12,381 nt of DNA from Acidobacteriota bacterium (GCA_003222455.1 QHWF01000078.1:1-12381), one strand, 5' to 3'. Counted from the stretch's first letter, positions 1 through 6,488 are shown. The notes: a model not told the origin generated them from the letters alone. Numbers and translations: made by a program.

Positions 1-68
1 CTCAGAACTCGCGGAACCCGCAGAGACACGTGGCGTCCGCCTTCAGGCGGATTTCTTCCAATCCGGCT
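1..68. repeat. Left half of a palindromic repeat plus a 57-bp dispersed repeat
   Basis: The sequence from 12 to 68 matches 6344-6400 at 56 of 57 positions, the one difference being G versus A in 'CGTGRCGTCC'. It contains a perfect hairpin, TCCGCCTTCAGGCGGA (36-51; 6-bp stem, TTCA loop), followed by TTTCTT, which resembles a weak plus-strand terminator, although no plus-strand gene precedes it here. Bases 3-25 resemble the left arm of the palindrome at 4878-4910, and the window edge cuts this copy. The partner arm is found only at 463-496, so the two halves of this element are separated. Confidence 0.75.
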
Positions 69-462
69 CGTAAGGAACTCCTGCTCACGGGAGCCAAGTT
101 CCTTGCTGTCTGGTGCCGTCGCGGCGGCCACTGGGCTCCCAAGAAACTGACGTCTTCACGTGCCGACCAGATGCGGCAAGCCGGTCACATTAGCCTCTCG
201 CGGGTGGCCGCGAACGGGGCCGCCTCGGCACCCCAACGCGGCTGCCGCGTTGGGGGCCCCGCCCCGCCGGGCGCGGAGGCGTCAGCCGTGACAAGCGCTT
301 TTCGCCGAGCACCCGGACGGGGCTGTTCGCGGACAGGACCCGCCACGGCTAATACTGAGAGCCCAACGGAGGTCGTGCGCGCACCCGACGAATCGAACCA
401 GTTTCTGACGTGGTGCAGCGCGATGGGCATCGCGTGAGCCGCTAAAGCCGGACCCCACGTTG
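69..462. other. Gene-less, strongly structured stretch between two repeat halves
   Basis: No ORF here is convincing: the long frames on both strands are GC-rich shadows without a recognisable domain, and no good ribosome-binding site precedes them. Two secondary-structure elements are visible. At 72-104, AAGGAACT is followed 17 bases later by AGTTCCTT. At 231-255 there is a perfect 11-bp stem with a CTG triloop. The stretch sits where the loop of the palindromic element would be, so it may be inserted DNA, a degraded gene or an unannotated structured RNA. I cannot tell which. Confidence 0.45.
231..255. repeat. Perfect 11-bp hairpin with a triloop
   Basis: CCCCAACGCGG (231-241), then CTG, then CCGCGTTGGGG (245-255) is a perfect inverted repeat. 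GGGGCC at 216-221 could also pair with GGCCCC at 255-260 as an outer helix. No T-run follows on the plus strand, and there is no A-run before it that would make it a minus-strand intrinsic terminator, so it is not a classical terminator. Confidence 0.7.
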
Positions 463-534
463 TTCTACGAGTTCTGCGGATTCTGCGTTGAATGTCGTGC
501 CGTGTGGCGGCCTCATTAGTCAGACCTGCTCCTA
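463..534. repeat. Right half of a palindromic intergenic element ending at a stop codon
   Basis: This 72-bp stretch aligns with 4924-4996 at roughly 80 percent identity. Both contain 'CGAGTTCTGCGG', 'TTCTGCGTTGA', 'GTGCCGTGTGGCGG' and a terminal block. On the minus strand that terminal block reads TAGGAGCAGGTCTGAC here and TAGGAGCGTGTCCGAC in the other copy. The first TAG is the stop codon of the 114-aa minus-strand gene. The matching left arm is at the very start of the window. Confidence 0.75.
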
Positions 535-876
535 GCGATTCGCTCCTTCAAGAGTTTCCGGCGCCGGCATTCGGTTCGCTGCCACCAATCGCTGATCGCC
601 GGCGCGTCGCGTGAGCTCCGCGTAGGCACCCGGTGTCGTATGCCTCTTGAGCACGCAGACGAGCAGGCGATGGGGGCCTGACGTGAGTTCACAGTCGTGC
701 GGAATGTCTCCTTCGACGATGCTCGCGCAGGAAATGTATCCGTGAACCATCGGGCGCGGTGCCCGGTCCGGTTGGAACCAATGGACATCATGCACATCGT
801 TCAGTCGCACCTCGGCACTTCGCCACCCGTTCCATTCAGTCTGCACCCGGATCAGCGTTCCGTCCTCAGCTTGCAT
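532..876 (-). CDS. Hypothetical protein, 114 aa, downstream of a two-component system
   Basis: I do not recognise a family. It is supported as a gene by a strong ribosome-binding site (GGGAGGG just before ATG at 876), by lying in the same direction only 39 bp after the response regulator, and by plausible composition. The predicted protein is soluble, with no signal peptide or membrane segment. Its N-terminal half is rich in Asp, His and Trp (for example 'NDVHDVHWFQPD', about residues 26-37) and its C-terminal third is basic and Arg-rich. Cysteines are scattered rather than in a CxxC pair. The stop codon TAG is the edge of a repeat element, so the present C terminus may have been set by that insertion. 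The position suggests co-transcription with the kinase and regulator, but nothing indicates its role. Confidence 0.55.
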   Translation of the reverse strand: MQAEDGTLIRVQTEWNGWRSAEVRLNDVHDVHWFQPDRAPRPMVHGYISCASIVEGDIPHDCELTSGPHRLLVCVLKRHTTPGAYAELTRRAGDQRLVAANRMPAPETLEGANR

Positions 877-915
877 AAACCCTCCCGCTCCAGTTGCCGC
901 TGACGTCCGGTGACG

Positions 916-1554
916 TCACACGATAATTCCCTTCCGGACGGCGTAGAGCACGATTTCGGCCGTGTTATGCAGATTGAGTTTCTGCATGAGATTTGCTCGA
1001 TGGGTCTCGACCGTCGACACGCCGAGGTCGAGCAGCGTGGCGACTTCCTTGTTCGAACGTCCTTCGGCCAGCAGATGAAGGACCTCCTTCTCGCGGTCGG
1101 TCAGCAGATGATACGAGTCGGTCAGCCCGCGTTTCTGCAGCGTGCGCATGTAGTCCTCGATGAGGACGGCGGTGACCGCGGGACTGAAGAACGGTCTGCC
1201 GGAGGCGACGGCGCGGACGGCGGGGAGCAGATCTTCATCGGTCGCATCCTTCAGCAGATACGCGCGGGCGCCCGCCGCGAGCGCGCGAATGATGTAGGAC
1301 TCGTCGGAATGCATGCTCAGGATGATGACGCCAGGCGGTCGATCGAGCTTCTGGGCCCGGGCCGCGACCTCGATGCCGCTCAGTTTCGGCATACCGATGT
1401 CTACAATCAGCAGATCGGGCCGATGCTCCTCGACGAGCCGCACCGCCTCCAGGCCGTCGGCGGCTTCGGCCACGACCGAAAGGCCAGCCTCTTCGAGCAG
1501 GCTCCTCAATCCTCGGCGCACGATGCCGTGGTCGTCAGCCAGCAGCACGCGCAA
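916..1554 (-). CDS. Two-component response regulator, NarL/FixJ (LuxR-type HTH) family
   Basis: At 212 aa this is a full-length member of the family. The N-terminal receiver domain (about 1-118) shows the acidic pair D7-D8, phospho-acceptor D52 in 'LLIVDIGMP', switch residue S80 and conserved K102 in 'YLLKDA'. The C-terminal LuxR helix-turn-helix (about 146-205) contains 'LTDREKEVLHLLAEGRSNKEVA' split by its usual turn, then 'STVETHRANLMQKL'. The product is a cytoplasmic DNA-binding regulator expected to be phosphorylated by the kinase encoded just upstream. The start codon is TTG: GGAGG (1561-1565 on this strand) lies six bases before it and no in-frame ATG precedes 'RVLLADDH'. The reading frame overlaps the kinase by 20 bp, so the two are probably translationally coupled. 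Its target genes cannot be seen from sequence. Confidence 0.95.
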   Translation of the reverse strand: MRVLLADDHGIVRRGLRSLLEEAGLSVVAEAADGLEAVRLVEEHRPDLLIVDIGMPKLSGIEVAARAQKLDRPPGVIILSMHSDESYIIRALAAGARAYLLKDATDEDLLPAVRAVASGRPFFSPAVTAVLIEDYMRTLQKRGLTDSYHLLTDREKEVLHLLAEGRSNKEVATLLDLGVSTVETHRANLMQKLNLHNTAEIVLYAVRKGIIV

Positions 1555-2896
1555 GCGGTGCCTCCGTGACGGTGGCCGGCAGCGGCAGCTGGATCGTGAG
1601 CGCGGTGCCTTCGCCCGCCGCGCTGCCGATGATCATCGTGCCGTGCAGTTCCTTGACCCGCTCTTCAATCCCACGCAGACCCAGGCCATCGCGGCGCCGC
1701 GCGGGATCGAAACCGATCCCGTCATCGATCACCGACACGTCGAGCCGATCGTCGTGGCCGGTCACGCTCACTTTGATCGTGCGGGACTTCGCGTGCCGGA
1801 CACAATTGGTCAGCGCCTCCTGGATCGCTCGATAGACGCACGTCCGATAGCGGTCCGGCAGGACGTCGAAGTCGCCGTGCATCTGCAGATCGACGTCGAC
1901 GCCGTAACGGCGGGTGAAATCGCGCACGTGCCACTCGAGCGCCGGCTGCAGGCCGAAATCGTCCAGCATGCTGGGCCGAAGGCCGAGCGCGAGATCGCGA
2001 ACGGTTCGAAACATCTGGTCCACCAGGTGTCGCGATTCGACCACGGCCGCGCCGAGCCGCGTGTCCGCCGGCGGCCTCGTTCGCTCGATCCGGCCGAGCT
2101 CGATGCGCAACGCGGTGAGCACTTGCGCAATGTGGTCGTGCAGCTCACGTGACAGATTCTTCCGCTCTTCTTCCTGCGTCGCGACCAGCCGCTGCGAGAG
2201 CTGGCGCATCTGGCGCTCCGCCTCCTGGGCGATCGACCGCTGCTCGGCCGACCGACGCTCGAGCACGCGCAAGCGCGACACCACCGCCAGCGCCACGACG
2301 ACGCCAAGCAGAAGGCTTTCCCAGAGCAGCCGGAGGAGATCATTGCGGAATGCGGCGTGCCGCCGGGTCACTTCGGCGCGCTGCTCGGCAAGGTTGGCGT
2401 TGTTCAGCTCCTCGATCTCCTGCGCGATCGCCAGCACCGCCTCGCGCCTCGGAACCACCTCGCTGCGCAGAAAGCTGGCGCTGCGGAAAATCTTCTCGCC
2501 AGGTGTCCAGTCGAACAACGGATCGAACGTCTGCCAATAGTCATCGAGCTTCGCCTGCAGGCTGAGAATGTGATCCGCGTGTGGCTCGGCCAGGTTGCGG
2601 AGCTCCGCCACTGTCGCCATGTTCGTCTTTCGGAACTCGGCCAGGCTCTGGCGGTACTCCGGGGCATGCTCGCGCGCGATGTCGAGAAGGTAGTCCCGCA
2701 CAAACACGCCGGAGAGATTGACGTCGGACCGCAGGCGCCGGAGCTCGATGTCCACATTGCGATGGTGTGTGTTGAGCTGATCGAGTTGTGTGTAGATCTC
2801 CTGTGCCTTGCGCGATGCGGCGAGCATCGACACGGCAATCAGCAACAGGAGACTCCCAACGCCGATCGCCGCCACCGGCCACGACGTGAACCGCAT
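1535..2896 (-). CDS. Membrane sensor histidine kinase, HisKA_3 (NarX/DesK-like) family
   Basis: The ATG at 2896 is preferred over the GTG one codon upstream because GGAGG then lies six bases away; this gives 453 aa. A membrane helix (about 8-27) is followed by a largely helical, probably periplasmic sensor segment of about 160 residues and a second membrane helix (about 189-209). A coiled linker (about 212-245) leads to the dimerisation and phospho-acceptor motif 'LSRELHDHIAQVL', with the active histidine near residue 253. The ATPase domain has the N box 'AIQEALTNCVRHA' (Asn about 364), G1 'DDGIGF' (about 391-396) and G2 'GLGLRGI' (about 404-410). This is the usual order for kinases paired with NarL-type regulators, and the paired regulator overlaps its 3' end. 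The sensor segment resembles CHASE3/4-helix-bundle regions in general character only, so its signal is unknown. Confidence 0.94.
   Translation of the reverse strand: MRFTSWPVAAIGVGSLLLLIAVSMLAASRKAQEIYTQLDQLNTHHRNVDIELRRLRSDVNLSGVFVRDYLLDIAREHAPEYRQSLAEFRKTNMATVAELRNLAEPHADHILSLQAKLDDYWQTFDPLFDWTPGEKIFRSASFLRSEVVPRREAVLAIAQEIEELNNANLAEQRAEVTRRHAAFRNDLLRLLWESLLLGVVVALAVVSRLRVLERRSAEQRSIAQEAERQMRQLSQRLVATQEEERKNLSRELHDHIAQVLTALRIELGRIERTRPPADTRLGAAVVESRHLVDQMFRTVRDLALGLRPSMLDDFGLQPALEWHVRDFTRRYGVDVDLQMHGDFDVLPDRYRTCVYRAIQEALTNCVRHAKSRTIKVSVTGHDDRLDVSVIDDGIGFDPARRRDGLGLRGIEERVKELHGTMIIGSAAGEGTALTIQLPLPATVTEAPLARAAG
1561..1565 (-). promoter_or_regulatory. Ribosome-binding site that fixes the TTG start of the response regulator
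   Basis: On the minus strand GGAGG is followed by CACCGC and then TTG (1554-1552). The six-base spacing is ideal. The site lies inside the last codons of the kinase gene, which fits translational coupling of the two genes. Confidence 0.75.
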
Positions 2897-3273
2897 CACG
2901 CACCTCCGAACGGTCCTCTCCCCGTTCAGCTAAAGACTACCCCGTGTCGCCCGGCCGAGGGCATCCTGCCAATAGGGGAGAGGACAGCAGCAACGGACCG
3001 GCGCCAGGCTCGATGACGCACTCCCCGGGCAAAAGCCCACATGTCCCCCCTCAACCGGATGGTTCCCCGGGCGGTCGCCGTTGTCTACTGAGTGTCACGA
3101 AGCTCCGCTTCGAACCGGACAAGTGAAAGGGGGCGTCGCCGTTCGGCGGATCTTGGTTGACAGGAGCGGGTCTGAATAACCGGCGCCGATGACGATCCCA
3201 CACGGTGGACACGGAGGCCAGGCTGTTAGCCTCCGCGTCCACCGCGTCGTCGGTAAGTGCTGCTAAAGGCGAG
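2897..3273. other. Divergent intergenic region between the kinase and otsA
   Basis: This 377-bp stretch must hold the promoters for the minus-strand two-component unit and the plus-strand otsA. No complete sigma-70 promoter could be read with confidence. Visible structures are a hairpin CGAAGC-TCC-GCTTCG at 3098-3112, a short GGGC-AAAA-GCCC stem near 3028-3039, and the strong hairpin at 3205-3242. No gene was found; the short frames on both strands lack a domain or ribosome-binding site. Confidence 0.5.
3205..3242. repeat. Strong inverted repeat 31 bp upstream of the otsA ATG
   Basis: GTGGACACGGAGGC (3205-3218) pairs with GCCTCCGCGTCCAC (3229-3242), a 14-bp stem with a single A-C mismatch and a 10-base loop. 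It begins exactly at a GTG that would otherwise be read as the start of otsA. Both strands therefore show similar spurious N termini ('DTEARLLAS' and 'DAEANSLAS'). There is no T-run after it. It could act in the 5' leader of otsA or be a small mobile palindrome. Confidence 0.7.
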
Positions 3274-4839
3274 ATGCTGAGACTGCCAGAACTGAACGTG
3301 CGTCCGGTCTGGAGCGCAGAACGATTGCGCCGGTGGCTCGCAACGTTCTACGGTGGAGAATCCATTGTCGTCCTCGCCAACCGCGAGCCCTTCCGACACG
3401 ACCGTGCATCGGATGGCCGCATTATCGTCAGACGCTCAGCCAGCGGACTGGTCACTGCCCTTGAACCGCTGGTACAAGCCTGTTCCGGAGTATGGGTGGC
3501 ACACGGTGCCGGCATCGCCGACCGCGACGTCCTCCTTCGGCGCGACGGGCTGGACGTGCCGCCCGCCAATCCTCTGTACAGGCTCCGACGCGTCTGGCTC
3601 GACGAGCACGAGGAGCGCGGGTATTACTACGGGTTCGCCAACGAAGGCCTGTGGCCCCTGTGCCATCGTGCGCACGTGCAACCCGTTTTCCGATCGGCCG
3701 ACTTCGCGATGTATCGAACGGTCAACGCGCGATTCGCCGAAGCCGTCTGTGAAGAAGTGGAGGGCGAGACTCCGCTGATTCTGGTTCAGGATTACCATTT
3801 CGCGATCGCGCCCCGCGTAATCCGCGCCCGGCTCCCGTTCAGTACCATCGTCGCGTTCTGGCACATTCCGTGGCCGGCGCCGCGCGAGTTCGCCAGCTGT
3901 CCCTGGGGCCGGCCGTTGCTCGAAGGTCTTCTGGGCAGCAGCATCGTCGGCTTCCAGACCCCGGGCGATTGCCGGAGCTTCGTCGATACGGTGGAACGTT
4001 CGCTCGACGCGGACGTCAACCGCGGGCGCAACGCCATCACCTACGCCGGCCGGCGGACCATGGTTCGCGTCTATCCCGTGTCGGTCGAGTGGCCGAGTCG
4101 CTGGACGCGCCAGTCGCCTCCCATCGAAACCTGCCGCGCGGACGTCAGGCGCCAGCTGCAATTGCCACCGGACGTTCGCCTCGGTGTCGGCATCGATCGA
4201 CTGGACTACACGAAGGGGATCAACGAGAAGTTTCTTGCGGTCGAACAATTGCTCGAATCGCACCCGGAATTCCGGGAGCGGTTCGTGTTCGTCCAGATTG
4301 CCGAGCCGAGCCGGGAGTGTCTGCCGCCTTATCAGAGGGTCCGATCGCGGCTGCTCGACACCGCCCATCGCATCAACGGCCGCTTTGGCCGAAACGGCTA
4401 CCGTCCGATCATCCTGCTCGAATCGCATCACGAGCCGGCGGACATCTACCGATTGTATCGTGCCGCCGATCTCTGCTACGTCGGCAGCCTTCACGACGGC
4501 ATGAACCTGGTCGCGAAGGAATTCGTTTCGGCGCGGGATGACGACCGCGGCGTGCTGGTTCTCAGCGAATTCACCGGTGCGGCCCGGGAGCTCGCCGGCG
4601 CGTTGATAGTAAACCCCTGCGCGATCGATGATGCCGCGCACGCGCTGGCCGAGGCGTTGACGATGGGCGACAAGGAACAGTCGGAGCGCATGCGGATCAT
4701 GCGGTCGATCGTCGCCGAGTTCAACACATACCGCTGGGCCGGAGAGATGTTGGCGGATGCGGCACGGCTGCGCGCGTATCGGGCCGCCCGGCATCAGAAT
4801 CAGCCACGTCACTCGCAGGCACACATGTTGCCCGCGTAG
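3274..4839 (+). CDS. otsA: Alpha,alpha-trehalose-phosphate synthase (GT20 family)
   Basis: The enzyme transfers glucose from a nucleotide sugar (usually UDP-glucose) to glucose-6-phosphate to give trehalose-6-phosphate in the cytoplasm. From ATG 3274 it is 521 aa, somewhat longer than typical OtsA because about 30 residues precede the first beta strand 'SIVVLANREPF' (about 29-40). Hallmarks in order are 'QDYHF' (172-176), 'HIPWP' (197-201), 'GVGIDRLDYTKGI' (304-316) with the phosphate-binding Arg309 and Lys314, and 'DGMNLVAKEF' (408-417) with Asp408 and Glu416. All catalytic positions expected from the E. coli enzyme appear intact. A GTG at 3205 extends the frame by 23 codons, but those codons are made of a hairpin and lack a ribosome-binding site. 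No phosphatase (otsB) domain or gene is present in the window. The TAG stop forms one edge of the palindromic element at 4837-4996. Confidence 0.94.
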   Translation: MLRLPELNVRPVWSAERLRRWLATFYGGESIVVLANREPFRHDRASDGRIIVRRSASGLVTALEPLVQACSGVWVAHGAGIADRDVLLRRDGLDVPPANPLYRLRRVWLDEHEERGYYYGFANEGLWPLCHRAHVQPVFRSADFAMYRTVNARFAEAVCEEVEGETPLILVQDYHFAIAPRVIRARLPFSTIVAFWHIPWPAPREFASCPWGRPLLEGLLGSSIVGFQTPGDCRSFVDTVERSLDADVNRGRNAITYAGRRTMVRVYPVSVEWPSRWTRQSPPIETCRADVRRQLQLPPDVRLGVGIDRLDYTKGINEKFLAVEQLLESHPEFRERFVFVQIAEPSRECLPPYQRVRSRLLDTAHRINGRFGRNGYRPIILLESHHEPADIYRLYRAADLCYVGSLHDGMNLVAKEFVSARDDDRGVLVLSEFTGAARELAGALIVNPCAIDDAAHALAEALTMGDKEQSERMRIMRSIVAEFNTYRWAGEMLADAARLRAYRAARHQNQPRHSQAHMLPA

Positions 4840-4996
4840 ATGCATTCCCGCCAGCCACGACGATCAACGCAGCCACGACGATCAACGCAGAACTCGCGGA
4901 ACTCGCAGAGAAAGGTGGTTTTGTTCTGCGAGTTCTGCGGTTTCTGCGTTGATCGTAGTGCCGTGTGGCGGCGCCAATCAGTCGGACACGCTCCTA
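4837..4996. repeat. Palindromic intergenic element bounded by the stop codons of two convergent genes
   Basis: The core is an inverted repeat with 33-base arms (4878-4910 and 4924-4956, about 3-4 mismatches) and a 13-base loop, 'AAAGGTGGTTTTG'. The right end reads TAGGAGCGTGTCCGAC on the minus strand (4996-4981). Its TAG is the stop of the BNR gene. The left end begins with the TAG stop of otsA and matches that block at about 10 of 16 positions. The element may work as a bidirectional transcription terminator between the convergent genes. Related copies are at 1-25/463-534, 6324-6360 (left arm only) and 6664-6819. Confidence 0.75.
4853..4888. repeat. Two tandem copies of an 18-bp unit
   Basis: AGCCACGACGATCAACGC occurs twice in perfect tandem (4853-4870 and 4871-4888) at the outer edge of the left arm of the palindrome. 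A single related copy, 'GAGCCACGACGATCAACGC', is found at 6317-6335. The duplication lies outside the paired stem except for its last 11 bases. Confidence 0.85.
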
Positions 4997-6118
4997 ATAG
5001 ACGACAGCAAATCCTCCGCCGGGGCGCGCGTACGCACTGACCAGTCCCCAGATCGGCACCACACCATCCGCCCGTCCGGGTTCTGCGACGGTCCGACCCG
5101 CGCTGTCGAACATCTGCCAGGCTGCGGAGCCGCCCTTGTTCCAGGCAGTGCCTTCGGTCCAGGCGAAGAGCACCCGGCCTTCGGAGTCGATGGCGAGCGC
5201 CGGATGCTTCCGGGTGCGATCCGGACCGGGGCCCGCGGTGACGTGCGAGACCTGGCCGTTCGTCGAATCGATCTGGCCGAAGTACACCTGGCCTTGCGTT
5301 TCCCAGCCCGTCAACACGCCCGACGGGCCTTCCGCAAAGGCCTGCGTGCTCATCACGCACGCGCCGACCTGCCACCGATCGATCTCCGAAGCGGAGCGAT
5401 AGAGCAGATACAGCGTTGCGCGGCTGTCGGCGAATGCGCCAAGCCCGCAGCAGCCGCACGCACCCGTGGACGGCTGCGACGCCGCGGTTTCATCGTCGAA
5501 CGTCTTGCCTTCGTTCGACGACCGCGCGACCCAGACGCGCCGGTGCTCTTCGCCTTTTTCACCTGATGCCGGCGCGTGCCATACGACGTACACGTGGCCG
5601 GCGCCATCTGCCGTGACGGTGCTCCCACCGTCGATGCCGTACGCCTGTCGAATGATGTTGCGCTCCGGTTCGAAGGCGGCGCCCGAGTCGTTCAGGCGTG
5701 CGTACAGCAGCGGACCGACACCGGACGGTGCCTTGGGCAACGCGGCACCGGATCCGTTCCACGCGACATGGACGCGTCCGTTTCGACCGACTGCGATTTG
5801 CGCACCGCGCACGCTGCCGGTCGCAATTGCGCTGCCCGGCTGATGATTGACTTGAATCGCCGGCGAAAATGTGGTCCCGCCATCAGTGGAGCGGACGTAA
5901 AACACGTCCCCGTGCGACGGATCGCCTCGAAAGTAAATCAGATGGACGGTTCCGTGGTCGTCGACGGCCGCCTGCGGCTGTATGCCGCCGTCCGGAACAC
6001 GCCGTTCGACCACGAGTGGCGCGCGCGAGGAACCGTCTGGAGCGCCGGCCGCGACGCTCCACGCAGCGGCTGCGACGGCGAGCACGGCTAACAGCCCGTG
6101 GTGAAACTCCAGCTGCAT
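4994..6118 (-). CDS. Secreted BNR/Asp-box (sialidase-fold) protein with a CGCC motif
   Basis: The ATG at 6118 gives 374 aa and is chosen because it begins a signal peptide (hydrophobic stretch about 8-24, 'AVAAAAWSVAAG'). The longer frame adds 62 Arg-rich residues of no plausible function. Asp-box motifs SxDxGxTF or SxNxGxTF are seen at about 77-84 ('STDGGTTF') and 200-207 ('SSNEGKTF'), with a degenerate one near 142-149, and beta-propeller strands of the type 'VHVAW', 'VYVVW' and 'VLFAW' recur. The overall look is a six-bladed sialidase-like propeller. Sialidase activity is not shown: the conserved arginine triad cannot be assigned by eye. An unusual 'GACGCCG' motif puts Cys at 221, 223 and 224, with another Cys at 254. 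The gene lies downstream of a copper ATPase and a YHS protein, so metal binding is possible but inferred. Its TAG stop is the edge of a repeat. Confidence 0.8.
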   Translation of the reverse strand: MQLEFHHGLLAVLAVAAAAWSVAAGAPDGSSRAPLVVERRVPDGGIQPQAAVDDHGTVHLIYFRGDPSHGDVFYVRSTDGGTTFSPAIQVNHQPGSAIATGSVRGAQIAVGRNGRVHVAWNGSGAALPKAPSGVGPLLYARLNDSGAAFEPERNIIRQAYGIDGGSTVTADGAGHVYVVWHAPASGEKGEEHRRVWVARSSNEGKTFDDETAASQPSTGACGCCGLGAFADSRATLYLLYRSASEIDRWQVGACVMSTQAFAEGPSGVLTGWETQGQVYFGQIDSTNGQVSHVTAGPGPDRTRKHPALAIDSEGRVLFAWTEGTAWNKGGSAAWQMFDSAGRTVAEPGRADGVVPIWGLVSAYARPGGGFAVVY

Positions 6119-6488
6119 TCGGCCGGCGCTGCATCCCGGCTGGCTGCGTTGCTCCTCGTTCAAATACTCCCGGTATTCTCGCTCGTCGCGCCTTGCCAGC
6201 CGGGCGCATCGCCGCCCTCGGTGCAACGCTGGACTCTCACCACGGGCTGCTAAGCTGCGCATTCTTGCGATGATACTCGCCGAAGCCGGCGGCGCGTCAA
6301 GCATGCCGGTCGTCTCGAGCCACGACGATCAACGCAGGCTTCCCGGAACCCGCAGAGACACGTGACGTCCGCCTTCAGGCGGATTTCTTCCAATCCGGCT
6401 GCCGCCTGCGCGCTTTGCGCTACGGCGCGCCTCGCCGACCCGACTCCGCTCTTCGAGCTTCGTCGAGGTCGCGCCGTTCTGGCCAGGG
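6119..6488. other. Intergenic region between the YHS gene and the BNR gene, with repeats
   Basis: This 370-bp stretch separates two minus-strand genes. It holds a repeat copy at 6324-6400 and, at 6401-6480, GC-rich sequence of the kind 'CTCGCCGACCCGACTCCGC' that looks repetitive. The rest shows no gene: the long minus-strand frame across it (up to 6621) reads through the repeats and out of frame with the YHS gene. A promoter for the BNR gene may lie here but was not identified. Confidence 0.5.
6324..6400. repeat. Second copy of the dispersed repeat, left arm plus TCCGCC hairpin
   Basis: It begins ACGATCAACGCAG like the palindrome arm at 4878 and continues into the 57-bp block shared with 12-68 (56 of 57 identical), including the hairpin TCCGCCTTCAGGCGGA at 6368-6383. 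No right arm follows within the intergenic space, so this is a half element joined to a different repeat. Confidence 0.8.

Noticed and set aside
30..437. 135-aa plus-strand frame (and an overlapping minus-strand frame at 185-430)
   Set aside because: It begins inside a repeat, has no recognisable domain or good ribosome-binding site, and is Arg/Ala/Pro-rich as expected for a chance frame in GC-rich DNA.
901..918. TGACGT-CCGG-TGACGTCA direct repeat between the regulator and the 114-aa gene
   Set aside because: It is short, overlaps the regulator's stop codon, and has no promoter beside it; chance cannot be excluded.
910..2152. Plus-strand frames antisense to the response regulator and kinase
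   Set aside because: The minus-strand frames carry clear receiver, HTH and kinase motifs; the plus-strand ones carry none.
3157..3162. Perfect TTGACA box upstream of otsA
   Set aside because: No acceptable -10 hexamer lies 16-18 bp downstream, so it is not called as a promoter.
3436..4845. 469-aa frame antisense to otsA
   Set aside because: It is a mirror frame of a strongly conserved enzyme gene, has no domain, and its composition follows from otsA codon use.
6119..6304. N-terminal extension of the BNR protein to 6304
   Set aside because: The extra 62 residues are Arg-rich and precede a normal signal peptide starting at 6118.
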